Positions 36,469 to 44,623 of a stretch of DNA of 64,000 nucleotides are shown piece after piece; within the stretch, counting starts at the first letter, position 1, and every line of letters begins with the position of its first letter. Both the position numbers and the translations under genes were made by a program. Below the pieces are notes generated by a model. The model saw only the letters and a list, made by a program, of their open reading frames with translations. It did no database searches and was not told the origin of the DNA. The stretch is taken from positions 1 through 64,000 of the forward strand of contig NZ_SJEW01000002.1 in the NCBI RefSeq assembly GCF_005930475.1, in the 5' to 3' direction. The stretch is from Modestobacter altitudinis. Its GTDB lineage: Bacteria; Actinomycetota; Actinomycetes; Mycobacteriales; Geodermatophilaceae.

Positions 36469-37551
36469 TCAGGCCCCGGCAGCCCCGGCTCGCCCGCTCC
36501 CCGCCCGCCAGGCGAGCACGGTCAGCGCCGCGGCACCGACCCCCAGCACCAGCAGACCCACGCCGGGCAGGGTCCAGTCGACGTCGGTGCCGTGCAGCGC
36601 GTCGCGCCACCCGGTCAGCCCGGCCGCCAGCAGGAAGACCGTGATCCCGAGCAGGCCGCCGACCGCGCCGAGCCGTGGCCGCAACGACGGGGCGGTCACC
36701 GCACACAGCAGCAGGGCCCCGGCCAGCAGCAGTCCGCCCAGCAGGGCCAGCCCCGGGCGCTCCAGCAGCGCCTGCGCCCCCTCCCCCGTGACGACCGTCT
36801 CCAGTCCCGTGGTCGGGTCGGTGACCACCTGGTCGGGGACGTCGGCGGCGGGCGAGGCCAGGCACAGCACGGCGGCCACCCCGAGGACGGCGGCGCAACC
36901 GGCCAGCACCGGGCGCAGCGGGTCCAGCGTCCCGCCGTCGTCCATGACCGTGCGGCCCCATGCCACCATCGCCAGGACACCGGCGAGGACGGTCAGCGAG
37001 AGCGCGACGATCCCCAGTACCCACCCGGCGCCGATGTCGACGGAGCTGGTGATCACCCGCTCGCCGGCCAGCACCTCGACCGCCGGCCGGGTCGTCGACC
37101 CGCGCCCCTGGTAGAGCTCGATCAGCAGCCGCCCCACCGCCAGCGCACCGGTGACCGCGGCGTAGCCCAGCCCGAGCCGTGGCACCCGGCCGAGCAGCAG
37201 GCCGGTGCCCACCGCCAGCGCGGCGACCGGCGCCACCAGGGCGACCAGCGCGTCGACCGGCCCGGTCACCGGCGAGACGGCCGTGCCCCCGACCACGAGG
37301 TAGGTCGGGAAGACCGCGACGGCACCCACGACCCCGGCGACGGCGAGCAGGACGCCGACGGCCCGGGCCAGCGGCGGCACCGGTCCGACGACCAGCTGGT
37401 CGACCGGCGCCGCGGCCGGGGCACCCGTCCGGCGGGCCGGGCCGGCGCCGGTCCGGCTCGCCCCGGTCGTCGCCGACGCACGCCGGGTCCCGCCCGCCGG
37501 GCGCCCTCCGTCCGCACGGGAACGGGCAGGGATCCGGTCACGGGCGGGCAC
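36469..37551 (-). CDS. Hypothetical polytopic membrane protein
   Basis: 360 residues with an Arg/Pro/Gly/Ala-rich N-terminus of about 60 residues, then about eight hydrophobic segments. Between segments 2 and 3 are short loops with YLVVGGTAVSPVTG, and a longer extracytoplasmic loop carries ADVPDQVVTDPTTGLETVV. I do not recognise the family. GTG 37551 is chosen because GGAGG lies 6 bases upstream; the frame stays open to 37653. The gene is divergent from the hydrolase. Confidence 0.75.
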   Translation of the reverse strand: MPARDRIPARSRADGGRPAGGTRRASATTGASRTGAGPARRTGAPAAAPVDQLVVGPVPPLARAVGVLLAVAGVVGAVAVFPTYLVVGGTAVSPVTGPVDALVALVAPVAALAVGTGLLLGRVPRLGLGYAAVTGALAVGRLLIELYQGRGSTTRPAVEVLAGERVITSSVDIGAGWVLGIVALSLTVLAGVLAMVAWGRTVMDDGGTLDPLRPVLAGCAAVLGVAAVLCLASPAADVPDQVVTDPTTGLETVVTGEGAQALLERPGLALLGGLLLAGALLLCAVTAPSLRPRLGAVGGLLGITVFLLAAGLTGWRDALHGTDVDWTLPGVGLLVLGVGAAALTVLAWRAGSGRAGAAGA

Positions 37552-37709
37552 AGGTCGCCTCCTCGGTGTCGTCGTGGTCGCCCTCGGGCGTGTTGTGTGT
37601 CGGTTGTGTGATGTCCAGCACACGGGGGCATTAACGTCCCGGGACGCGAGCACACCTGGTGCTCGGTCACACCGGTCGGCTGGCCGACACGGACTGGAGG
37701 GAGACCGGC
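37552..37709. promoter_or_regulatory. Divergent intergenic region, membrane protein and hydrolase
   Basis: 158 bases with no gene. It is locally less GC-rich and holds a run of TGTG/GTGT motifs around 37589-37625, including GTGTG with a downstream CACAC that can form an inverted repeat. Ribosome binding sites for both flanking genes lie at its ends. I see no certain -10 box. Confidence 0.35.
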
Positions 37710-38621
37710 GTGCACGCCACCGACCTGCCCTCCGTACCAGCCTGGCACGCCCCGGCCGCGGTGGCCGGGAGCGACGTCCCGGCGGTGCCGCCCGCCCCGG
37801 CGCGGAGCCTGCGCTCGCTGGTCTCCCCCGCCGTCCTCACCGGCAGCCTCACCGAGCTCGCCTGGGTGGGCGCGCACGCGCTGCTCTACCCGCTGGGTGC
37901 CCGCACCGAGCAGTTGCGGGTCGACGTCCGGTTCCGGCCCGGGGCCCAGCCGCCCGGGGTGCGCGCCCTCTTCGCCGGCGACCCGCTCGCCGCGCACGTC
38001 CCGGTCGTGCTGGTGCACGGCCTGGTCGACAACCGGTCGGTCTTCACCGTCATGCGGCGGGCACTGCGGCGGCGCGGGTTCGTCTCGGTGTGCACCTGGA
38101 ACTACAGCCCGCTGCAGCGCGACGTCGAGAGCGCCGCCGAGGCGCTGGGCCGGCACCTCGAGCGGGTGTGCCGAGAGACCGGGCACGAGCGCGTCCACGT
38201 CGTCGGCCACAGCCTCGGTGGCCTGGTGGCGCGCTACCTGGTGCAGCGGCTGGGCGGCGACCAGCGCATCGACACCCTGGTGACCCTGGGGACGCCGCAC
38301 GAGGGCACCCTGTGGGCGCACTGCCTCCCGACGTCGCTGGTCCGCCAGCTGCGCCCTGGCTCACCGCTGCTCCGCGAGCTGGCCGAGCCGGCGCCGGGCT
38401 GCGGCACCAGCATCACCTCGATCTACAGCGACCTCGACCAGATGGTCGTCCCCTCGGCCGCCGGCCGGTGCGAGCACCCGGACCTGAGGGCACGCAACGT
38501 GCTGTTCCGCGGGGTGGGGCACATGTCGCTGCCCATCCACCGCGGCGTCCTCGACGAGGTCGCCGCGACGCTCGCCGGGCTGCGGTCCGGCGCCGCCGAC
38601 CCGCCGGCCACCGCCGCCTGA
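37710..38621 (+). CDS. Alpha/beta hydrolase, lipase-like
   Basis: 303-residue esterase/lipase of the alpha/beta hydrolase fold. Visible are the oxyanion motif VLVHGLVDN, the nucleophile elbow GHSLGG followed by LVARYLVQRLGG, and a late His in GVGHMSLP. It resembles actinobacterial triacylglycerol-lipase-like proteins. No clear signal peptide is visible, though a hydrophobic stretch (ELAWVGAHALLYPLG) precedes the core. GTG 37710 is chosen because GGAGGGAG lies 6 bases upstream; upstream residues to 37659 are possible but unsupported. Confidence 0.88.
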   Translation: MHATDLPSVPAWHAPAAVAGSDVPAVPPAPARSLRSLVSPAVLTGSLTELAWVGAHALLYPLGARTEQLRVDVRFRPGAQPPGVRALFAGDPLAAHVPVVLVHGLVDNRSVFTVMRRALRRRGFVSVCTWNYSPLQRDVESAAEALGRHLERVCRETGHERVHVVGHSLGGLVARYLVQRLGGDQRIDTLVTLGTPHEGTLWAHCLPTSLVRQLRPGSPLLRELAEPAPGCGTSITSIYSDLDQMVVPSAAGRCEHPDLRARNVLFRGVGHMSLPIHRGVLDEVAATLAGLRSGAADPPATAA

Positions 38622-38705
38622 ACCACGTCGCGTCGACGGCAGGAGTCCGTTCTCCCCGGGTGTCGTCACGCATCGCGTTCGACTGGGACACGTGCTGTCA
38701 GGTGA

Positions 38706-38734
38706 TTGAACCGCGTACCAGCCGTCGTTAGCGT
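38706..38734 (+). promoter_or_regulatory. Promoter of the M23 peptidase gene
   Basis: TTGAAC (38706-38711) and TAGCGT (38729-38734) are separated by exactly 17 bases, a good housekeeping-type promoter. The transcript would start near 38741, giving a leader of about 125 bases. The leader holds a GGTGGTACCACC palindrome near 38767 and a hairpin CCACGG/CCGTGG (38826-38831, 38838-38843). I could not match it to a known riboswitch. Confidence 0.6.
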
Positions 38735-38865
38735 CGGCACGACACCGGCGGGATCAGTTCCTCCCGGGTGGTACCACCGCGCTGCGCACCTGCCGATCCC
38801 ATGACCGTCTGGTGCACGTCAGACCCCACGGCTCCCCCCGTGGTGTTGCCCCCGGAAGGTGCCTG

Positions 38866-39864
38866 TTGTCCCGTCTCCGTGAGCTCGTGGGCCGTACCCG
38901 GTCCGAGGACGGCCTCGCCGCCGTCCTGGACGCCGGTCCTGCCAGCGCTGACTTCGTGGCGCCGGACGGCGCCTGGGACTGGGACGCGGCCTGGGCGGCA
39001 TCACAGGCGGACGAGGACGACGAGGACGACGAGCTCGACATCGAGGGCACCGAGGCGCAGGCCTCCGGCGAGGACGCCCTGCTGACCAGCACCGACGACG
39101 CACCCGGCGACCCCGTCGAGGCGCGACCGGCCCCGCTCGACGAGCCCGCCGAGGACTCCCGGCCGAGCCGCCGACGCCCGACCGTCACCGTGCCCGCGAA
39201 GCTGCGCCGCCCGCCGGGCCGGCGCGCTCCGGTGCTCCTGGCCGCCGCCGTGCTCGGCGCCGTGCTCACCGGCGTCCTGGGCGGGCTGGGCGGCTTCGGC
39301 TCGGATGCCGGCTCCTCGATCGCCTCCGGCCAGGACTACGGCCTGGGCACCTCCGACTCCAGCTTCTCCGGCGGCGTCGACGACGCCGCGAGCGCCCGTG
39401 GCGAGATCAGCCAGGCCGAGGCCCAGGCCCGGCTCAGCGAGATCGCCGCCTCCCGCGCCGCGCGCGAGCCCGACTTCGTGGTGCCCACCGCCGGTCGCCT
39501 CACCACCTGCTTCTGCCAGCGCTGGGGCACCATGCACTGGGGCATCGACCTGGCCGCGCCGCTGGGCACGCCGATCTACGCGGCCGCCGACGGCGTCGTC
39601 CTGCGGGCCGGCCCGGCAACGGGCTACGGCAACGCCGTCTACATCCAGGACGCCGACGGCAACGTCGAGATCTACGGCCACATGAAGTACTACGACGTCG
39701 AGGCCGGGGACGTCGTCTCGGCCGGCGACCAGATCGCCAAGGTGGGCAGCCAGGGCCAGTCGACCGGCCCGCACCTGCACTTCGAGATCCACGTCGGCGG
39801 CATGAACGGCAAGCCCACCGACCCGCAGGACTGGCTCGCCGAGCGCGGCCTGTCCGTCGGCTGA
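38866..39864 (+). CDS. M23 family metallopeptidase, membrane-anchored
   Basis: LytM-type peptidoglycan endopeptidase. From TTG 38866 (GGAAGG 6 bases upstream) it has 332 residues: a cytoplasmic acidic N-terminus with DEDDEDDELD, one membrane helix near 123-145 (VLLAAAVLGAVLTGVLGGLG), a linker that may be coiled-coil, then the M23 domain. The zinc ligands are visible as HWGID, GHMK and HLHFEI. Two Cys (CFC) precede the catalytic domain. A start at 38812 is open but lacks support. It probably acts in wall remodelling; the gene has its own promoter and terminator. Confidence 0.9.
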   Translation: MSRLRELVGRTRSEDGLAAVLDAGPASADFVAPDGAWDWDAAWAASQADEDDEDDELDIEGTEAQASGEDALLTSTDDAPGDPVEARPAPLDEPAEDSRPSRRRPTVTVPAKLRRPPGRRAPVLLAAAVLGAVLTGVLGGLGGFGSDAGSSIASGQDYGLGTSDSSFSGGVDDAASARGEISQAEAQARLSEIAASRAAREPDFVVPTAGRLTTCFCQRWGTMHWGIDLAAPLGTPIYAAADGVVLRAGPATGYGNAVYIQDADGNVEIYGHMKYYDVEAGDVVSAGDQIAKVGSQGQSTGPHLHFEIHVGGMNGKPTDPQDWLAERGLSVG

Positions 39865-39912
39865 GGCCTCGACCCGACCGCGACGTCCGGGACCCGCCAG
39901 CACCCGGCAACT

Positions 39913-39929
39913 CCGAGGCCGAGCCTCGG
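39913..39929. terminator. Short hairpin between M23 gene and pcrA
   Basis: CCGAGGC and GCCTCGG (39913-39919, 39923-39929) form a 7-base perfect stem with a 3-base loop, in the 160-base gap between two convergent genes. The rest of the gap shows nothing recognisable. Confidence 0.45.
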
Positions 39930-40024
39930 CGGGGCTCGTCCCGCCGCCCTGGCCCGGTGCCGCCTCGGTGCAGCTACGCACCGTCGTCACCGGCTGCCAC
40001 CCGCTCACCGTGCGGCGGTGGACC

Positions 40025-42316
40025 TCACAGCTTGGTCAGGGGTGCGTAGCGGAGCACCAGCCGTTTGGTGCCGCCGGAGCCGAAGTCGACGGTCGCCTGC
40101 GCCTTGTCGCCGATGCCGTTGACCTCGATCACGGTGCCGAGCCCGAAGGCGTCGTGGCTGACCCGGTCGCCGACGTCCACGCTGATCACCGCGCGGTTGC
40201 CGGCGCCGCCGCGCAGACCGCCGGTGGACAGCCCGGTGGCGGCGACCCGCGCCTGCGCCGAGCTCATCGGCGTGGTGTGCGCCGGCTCGGTGCGCGCCCA
40301 GTGCACGGCGTCGGCCGGCAGCTCGTCCAGGAAGCGGGACGGCGGGTTGTAGGCCGGCTGCCCCCAGCTGGTGCGGACGGTGGCCCGGGAGAGGAAGAGC
40401 CGCTTCTGCGCCCGGGTGATGCCGACGTAGGCCAGCCGGCGTTCCTCCTCCAGCTCGCGGGGGTCGCCGAGCGCCCGCAGGTGCGGGAAGACGCCGTCCT
40501 CCAGCGCGGTCAGGAAGACGACCGGGAACTCCAGCCCCTTGGCGGTGTGCAGCGTCATCAGCGTGACCACGCCGGCCTCGTCCCCGGTGACCGGGATCTG
40601 GTCGGCGTCGGCGACCAGGGAGACCTGCTCCAGGAAGTCGGTGACCGTGCCGCCGGGCGTGCCGGCCTCGAACTCGGCCGCGACCGAGATCAGCTCGTTG
40701 AGGTTGTCGACGCGGCCCTCGTCCTGCGGGTCGGTGCTCGCCGACAGCTCGGTCAGGTAGCCGGTGCGGTCCAGGATGCTCTCCAGCAGCGCGGCAGGGC
40801 CGGAACCGGTCTCGACCAGCTGCTCGAACTCCTCCAGCAGGGCCACGAACTCCTTGATGGCCTTGAGCGACCGGGTGGCCAGCTCGCCCACCTCGGAGGC
40901 GCGGCGCAGGGCGCTGGCGAAGGGGATGCGCTCCCGGTCGGCGAAGCGCTCGACGGCCGACTCGGCCCGCTCGCCGATGCCCCGCCTGGGGGTGTTGAGC
41001 ACCCGGCGCAGGCTCACCACGTCGGCCGGGTTGGCGACCACCTTCAGGTAGGCCAGCGCGTCGCGCACCTCCCGGCGCTCGTAGAACCGCACGCCGCCGA
41101 CGACCTTGTAGGGCATGCCGACCCGGATGAACACCTCCTCGAACACCCGGGAGGCGTTGTTGGTGCGGTAGAAGATCGCGATGTCCTTGGGCTGGGCCAG
41201 CCCCTCGTCGGTCAGCGCGTCGATCTGCTCGGCGACCCAGGCAGCCTCGTCGTGCTCGTTGTCGGCGACGTAGCCCTCGATCAGCTCGCCGTCGCCGGCG
41301 TCGGACCACAGGTTCTTCGGCCGGCGCGAGGTGTTCCGGGCGATGACCTGGTTGGCCGCGCGCAGGATGCGCTGGGTGGAGCGGTAGTTCTGCTCCAGGA
41401 CGATGGTGGTCGCCTCGGGGTAGTCGCGCTCGAACTCGTCGATGTTGCGGATGGTCGCGCCGCGGAAGGCGTAGATCGACTGGTCGGCGTCACCGACCAC
41501 GCAGAGCTCGGCCGGCGGGACCGGGCCGTCGTGCCCGCCCACCAGCTCGCGGACCAGCACGTACTGGGCGTGGTTGGTGTCCTGGTACTCGTCGACCAGC
41601 ACGTGCCGGAACCGGCGGCGGTAGTGCTCGGCGACGTCGGGGAACGCCTGCAGCAGGTGGACCGTCGTCATGATCAGGTCGTCGAAGTCCATCGCGTGCG
41701 CCTCGCGCAGGCGCCGCTGGTAGAGCGTGTAGGCCTCCTTGAGCACCTTCTCCGGCGCCGTCAGCGGGCTGTAGGACTCCTCGTCGACCAGCTCGTTCTT
41801 CAGGTTCGACACCTGGTTGGCCAGGCTGCGGCCCGGATGGCGCTTCGCGTCGAGGTCGAGGTCGCGGGCGACCATCGTCATCAGCCGGACCGAGTCGCCC
41901 TGGTCGTAGATGGTGAACGAGCTCTTCATGCCGAGCTTCGCGGCCTCGGCGCGCAGGATCCGCACGCACATCGAGTGGAACGTCGACACCCACATCGCCC
42001 GGGCGCGCGGGCCGACCAGGGCCGCGACGCGCTCCTTCATCTCGCCGGCGGCCTTGTTGGTGAAGGTGATCGCCAGGATCTCGCCGGGCTGCACGCCGCG
42101 GGCGCCCAGCAGGTAGGAGATGCGGTGGGTCAGCACCCGGGTCTTGCCCGACCCGGCGCCGGCGACGATGAGCAGCGGGCTGCCCTCGTGGACCACGGCG
42201 TCGCGCTGCGGGCCGTTGAGCCCGGCGAGCATCCGGTCCAGCTCCCGCCCGGTCTGGCCGGAGGTCTGCCGGGGGAGCGCGGCGGTGCCGGGGAGGGTGT
42301 GCTGGAGGCTGCTCAT
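40025..42316 (-). CDS. pcrA: ATP-dependent DNA helicase PcrA/UvrD
   Basis: 3'-5' superfamily 1A helicase for repair and clearing of replication blocks. The 763 residues show motif I AGAGSGKT, motif Ia ITFTNKAAGEM, motif II VDEYQDTNHAQ, motif III GDADQSIYAFRGA, motif IV EQNYRST, motif V TLHTAKGLEFPVVF and motif VI EERRLAYVGITRAQ. The C-terminal Tudor-like region (HDAFGLGTVIEVNG...DFGSGGTKRLVLRYAPL) is typical of PcrA. ATG 42316 follows TAGAGT by 9 bases, consistent with a leaderless or near-leaderless transcript. Divergent from the chorismate mutase gene. Confidence 0.95.
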   Translation of the reverse strand: MSSLQHTLPGTAALPRQTSGQTGRELDRMLAGLNGPQRDAVVHEGSPLLIVAGAGSGKTRVLTHRISYLLGARGVQPGEILAITFTNKAAGEMKERVAALVGPRARAMWVSTFHSMCVRILRAEAAKLGMKSSFTIYDQGDSVRLMTMVARDLDLDAKRHPGRSLANQVSNLKNELVDEESYSPLTAPEKVLKEAYTLYQRRLREAHAMDFDDLIMTTVHLLQAFPDVAEHYRRRFRHVLVDEYQDTNHAQYVLVRELVGGHDGPVPPAELCVVGDADQSIYAFRGATIRNIDEFERDYPEATTIVLEQNYRSTQRILRAANQVIARNTSRRPKNLWSDAGDGELIEGYVADNEHDEAAWVAEQIDALTDEGLAQPKDIAIFYRTNNASRVFEEVFIRVGMPYKVVGGVRFYERREVRDALAYLKVVANPADVVSLRRVLNTPRRGIGERAESAVERFADRERIPFASALRRASEVGELATRSLKAIKEFVALLEEFEQLVETGSGPAALLESILDRTGYLTELSASTDPQDEGRVDNLNELISVAAEFEAGTPGGTVTDFLEQVSLVADADQIPVTGDEAGVVTLMTLHTAKGLEFPVVFLTALEDGVFPHLRALGDPRELEEERRLAYVGITRAQKRLFLSRATVRTSWGQPAYNPPSRFLDELPADAVHWARTEPAHTTPMSSAQARVAATGLSTGGLRGGAGNRAVISVDVGDRVSHDAFGLGTVIEVNGIGDKAQATVDFGSGGTKRLVLRYAPLTKL

Positions 42317-42325
42317 GACCCCGCC

Positions 42326-42331
42326 ACTCTA
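42326..42331 (-). promoter_or_regulatory. Leaderless-type -10 box for pcrA
   Basis: TAGAGT on the minus strand, 9 bases before the pcrA ATG at 42316. Confidence 0.5.
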
Positions 42332-42401
42332 GGCCGCGGCACCGACACGACCGGGGCCCCGCGTGTCGCCTGGGGACGACGCCTGGCCGTCGGCGGACGT
42401 G

Positions 42402-42413
42402 GTGTGACACACT
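42402..42413 (+). promoter_or_regulatory. Palindrome and -10 box before the chorismate mutase leader
   Basis: GTGTGACACAC (42402-42412) is a perfect odd-length palindrome and a possible operator. Overlapping it, CACACT (42408-42413) lies 7 bases before GTG 42421, the spacing seen for leaderless genes in this window. Confidence 0.4.
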
Positions 42414-42420
42414 CGCCAGC

Positions 42421-42483
42421 GTGTTGCGCAGCCGCGAGTTTTCCTACGGCCACCGGGTCCCGGTGTCCGTGACAGCTGGCTGA
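42421..42483 (+). CDS. Putative 20-residue leader peptide
   Basis: GTG 42421 to TGA 42483 reads MLRSREFSYGHRVPVSVTAG. It includes a Phe-Ser-Tyr stretch with the codon TTT, rare in this genome. It starts 7 bases after a -10-like box and ends 17 bases before the hairpin at 42501-42527, upstream of chorismate mutase. Translation of this ORF could set whether the hairpin forms, in response to Phe or Tyr supply. The amino-acid run is short, so this is tentative. Confidence 0.35.
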   Translation: MLRSREFSYGHRVPVSVTAG

Positions 42484-42500
42484 GCAGCCACTCCCACACG

Positions 42501-42527
42501 ACGCCCCGGGCCCACGGCCCGGGGCGT
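42501..42527 (+). terminator. Attenuator-like hairpin upstream of chorismate mutase
   Basis: ACGCCCCGGGCC (42501-42512) and its exact complement (42516-42527) with loop CAC, followed by TCGTCGTCTCG. A 12-base perfect stem inside a 5' leader, 45 bases before the coding start, is what an attenuator looks like. It does not lie downstream of any gene on its own strand that would need a terminator. Confidence 0.55.
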
Positions 42528-42572
42528 TCGTCGTCTCGTGGGTCGAGGGCCTCCACCCGCCCCGGAGGACCC

Positions 42573-42851
42573 ATGGACACCAGCCTCTCCCCCAGTCCCG
42601 CTGCCGACGGCACCGACCCGATCGACGTCCTGCGCGGTGAGATCGACGCCTGCGACGCCCAGATCATCGAGTTGGTGCAGCGCCGGGTCGCCATCTCCCA
42701 GGAGATCGGTGCGCTGCGCACCGCGGCCGGCGGCATGCGGCTGTCGCTGGCCCGCGAGCAGCGGGTGCTGTCCCGGTTCCGCGCCGCGCTCGGCCCGGAC
42801 GGCGCCGCGCTTGGGATGATGCTGCTCCGCCAGGGCCGCGGCCGCCTGTAG
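42573..42851 (+). CDS. Chorismate mutase
   Basis: Claisen rearrangement of chorismate to prephenate, first committed step to Phe and Tyr. The 92-residue, all-helical AroQ-type protein has the conserved RGEIDACDAQIIELVQRRVAIS helix and LAREQRVLSRFRAALG. Small actinobacterial AroQ enzymes are often activated by complex formation with DAHP synthase; that is family knowledge. ATG 42573 has GGAGG 4 bases upstream. It is preceded by a leader ORF and a strong hairpin. Confidence 0.85.
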   Translation: MDTSLSPSPAADGTDPIDVLRGEIDACDAQIIELVQRRVAISQEIGALRTAAGGMRLSLAREQRVLSRFRAALGPDGAALGMMLLRQGRGRL

Positions 42852-42856
42852 GCCGA

Positions 42857-42883
42857 TGTCACGTCCGGCGGGGTCGCGTCGTC
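42857..42883 (+). promoter_or_regulatory. Candidate ECF41 autoregulated promoter
   Basis: TGTCACG (42857-42863), 16 bases, then CGTC (42880-42883). From memory, published ECF41 sigma factors recognise TGTCACA-N16-CGTC at their own promoters. The match is one base off, with exact spacing, directly upstream of an ECF41-type gene. Confidence 0.6.
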
Positions 42884-42928
42884 TGCACGACGTCCCCACC
42901 CCGGTCGACCCGAGACGAGGAGCCCGAC

Positions 42929-43852
42929 ATGGCACGCCTCCCGCTGGACCCGCCCGGGACACCGACCGACGGGCTCGCGGCCTTCGACCAGCACCGGCGG
43001 CTGCTGTTCAGCGTCGCCTACCAGATGCTGGGCAGCGTCGCCGACGCCGAGGACGTCGTCCAGGACGCCTGGCTGCGCTGGTCGGCCGCCGACCGGAGCG
43101 ACGTCGCCGACCCCCGGGCCTACCTGGTCCGGGTCGCCTCCCGGCTGGCGTTGGACCGGCTGGGGTCGGCCCGCACCCGGCGCGAGACCTACGTCGGGCC
43201 GTGGCTGCCCGAGCCGCTGCTGACCGACGACGCACCCGGTCCCGAGGAGGCCGCGGAACTCGGGGAGCAGGTGTCGCTCGCCGTGCTGGTGGTCCTGGAG
43301 ACGCTCTCCCCTCCCGAGCGCGCGGTCTTCGTGCTGCGCGAGGTCTTCGGGATGAGCTGGGCCGAGGTCGCCGGGGTCCTCGACCGGTCCGAGGCCGCGG
43401 TCCGGCAGCTCGGTCACCGGGCGCGCGAGCACGTGCAGGCCCGCCGGCCGCGCTTCGACGCCGACCGGCGGGCCCAGCGGGAGGTCACCGAGCGCTTCCT
43501 GGCCGCCTGCGTGGGCGGGGACGTCGACGCGCTGCTGGCCGTGCTGTCCCCCGGCGTCGTCCTGTTCACCGATGGCGGAGGGGTGGCCAAGGCCGCGCTG
43601 CGGCCGATCGTCGGCGCGGACAAGGCCGCCCGCTTCCTGGTCGCCGTCTCGGCCGAGGGGCTGTCCCAGCCGGGGCTGACGATGCGGCTCGTCGACGTCA
43701 ACGGTGCGCCCGGCGTCGTGGTGGACACCGGGACGGGCCCGGCGATCGCCGTCTCGCTCGTGGTGGCCGACGGCCGCGTCGAGCAGGCCCTCGTCGTGCT
43801 CAACCCGGAGAAGCTGGCCGGCCTGCGGGGTTCCGTAGGCTCCGCCGGGTGA
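42929..43852 (+). CDS. ECF41-type RNA polymerase sigma factor (SigJ-like)
   Basis: 307 residues: sigma2 (LLFSVAYQMLGSVADAEDVVQDAWLRW), sigma4 (LETLSPPERAVFVLREVFGMSWAEVAGVLDRSEAAVRQ) and a C-terminal SnoaL-like domain of about 120 residues with the ECF41 motif DGGG at about 212-215. In this group the C-terminal domain replaces an anti-sigma factor and modulates activity. ATG 42929 has GAGGAG 6 bases upstream. A candidate autoregulated promoter lies 46 bases before the start. The stop overlaps the PIG-L gene, which may be a target. Confidence 0.92.
   Translation: MARLPLDPPGTPTDGLAAFDQHRRLLFSVAYQMLGSVADAEDVVQDAWLRWSAADRSDVADPRAYLVRVASRLALDRLGSARTRRETYVGPWLPEPLLTDDAPGPEEAAELGEQVSLAVLVVLETLSPPERAVFVLREVFGMSWAEVAGVLDRSEAAVRQLGHRAREHVQARRPRFDADRRAQREVTERFLAACVGGDVDALLAVLSPGVVLFTDGGGVAKAALRPIVGADKAARFLVAVSAEGLSQPGLTMRLVDVNGAPGVVVDTGTGPAIAVSLVVADGRVEQALVVLNPEKLAGLRGSVGSAG
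43836..43841 (+). promoter_or_regulatory. -10 box inside the sigma factor gene, for the PIG-L gene
   Basis: TAGGCT lies 7 bases before GTG 43849 and 10 before ATG 43852. It would allow the PIG-L gene to be transcribed independently of the sigma factor gene. Confidence 0.4.
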
Positions 43853-44586
43853 TGCCACTGCCGACCGGACCGGCCGCCCACGTCGAGCGCGCGCTGTGCG
43901 TGCTCGCCCATCCCGACGACGTCGACTTCGGCAGCGCCGGCACCGTCGCCACCTGGACCGCGGCGGGCACCGAGGTCACCTACTGCATCGTCACGGACGG
44001 GGACGCCGGCGGCTTCGACGACACCCCCCGGGACCGGATGGGCCCGCTCCGGCGGGAGGAGCAGCGGGCCGCGGCGGCCGCGGTCGGTGTCACCGACGTG
44101 CGGTTCCTCGGCCACCCCGACGGCCGGGTCGAGCTGACCCTGGACCTGCGCCGGGACATCAGCCGGGTGATCCGCCAGGTCCGCCCGCAGCGGGTGCTGA
44201 CCAGCTCACCGGAGCGGATGTGGGAGCGGATCGGCGCCAGCCACCCCGACCACATGACCGTGGGCGAGTCGACGCTGCAGGCGGTCTACCCCGACGCCCG
44301 CAACCCCTTCGCCTTCCCCGAGCTCCTCGCTGACGAGGGGCTGGACGCGTGGACGGTCTCGGAGGTCTGGCTGGGCGCCAGCCCGCGCGCCGACCACGCC
44401 GTCGACGTCACCGACGTGGTGGAGCAGAAGTGGGCGGCGCTGCTGAGCCACGTGACCCAGGTCAGCCACCAGCCGCCGGGCCAGCTGCAGGAGTTCGTCG
44501 GCGCGTGGATGCGCCAGACCGCGCGCACCCACGGACTCCCCCCGGGCCGCCTCGCCGAGGCCTTCCACGTCGTCCACACCGGCTGA
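43852..44586 (+). CDS. PIG-L family deacetylase (MshB/Mca-like)
   Basis: Zinc-dependent N-acetylglucosaminyl deacetylase superfamily member, 244 residues. The metal and base residues are visible in CVLAHPDDVDFGSAG (His, Asp, Asp) and SHPDHMTVGEST. VTDGDAGGFDDTPR and RREEQRAAAAAVGV are typical of the Mca/MshB branch, which acts on mycothiol or its conjugates; other members act on antibiotics or lipids. ATG 43852 shares bases with the sigma factor stop. GTG 43849 is an alternative start. Its location after an ECF41 gene suggests co-regulation. Confidence 0.85.
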   Translation: MPLPTGPAAHVERALCVLAHPDDVDFGSAGTVATWTAAGTEVTYCIVTDGDAGGFDDTPRDRMGPLRREEQRAAAAAVGVTDVRFLGHPDGRVELTLDLRRDISRVIRQVRPQRVLTSSPERMWERIGASHPDHMTVGESTLQAVYPDARNPFAFPELLADEGLDAWTVSEVWLGASPRADHAVDVTDVVEQKWAALLSHVTQVSHQPPGQLQEFVGAWMRQTARTHGLPPGRLAEAFHVVHTG

Positions 44587-44604
44587 GCCGTTGCCGGATG
44601 GAGG

Positions 44605-44621
44605 CCGCCGCCCGGCGGCGG
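44605..44621. terminator. Bidirectional hairpin between PIG-L gene and Cys-rich ORF
   Basis: CCGCCG (44605-44610) and CGGCGG (44616-44621) with a 5-base loop, 18 bases after the PIG-L stop and just beyond the stop of the convergent small ORF. Confidence 0.45.
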
Positions 44622-44623
44622 GC

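Noticed and set aside
38764-38784. T-box-like sequence GGTGGTACCACCGCG in the M23 leader
   Set aside because: It resembles the T-box antiterminator core only in part, is a simple palindrome, and the gene is neither an aminoacyl-tRNA synthetase nor an amino-acid gene. No specifier stem is evident.
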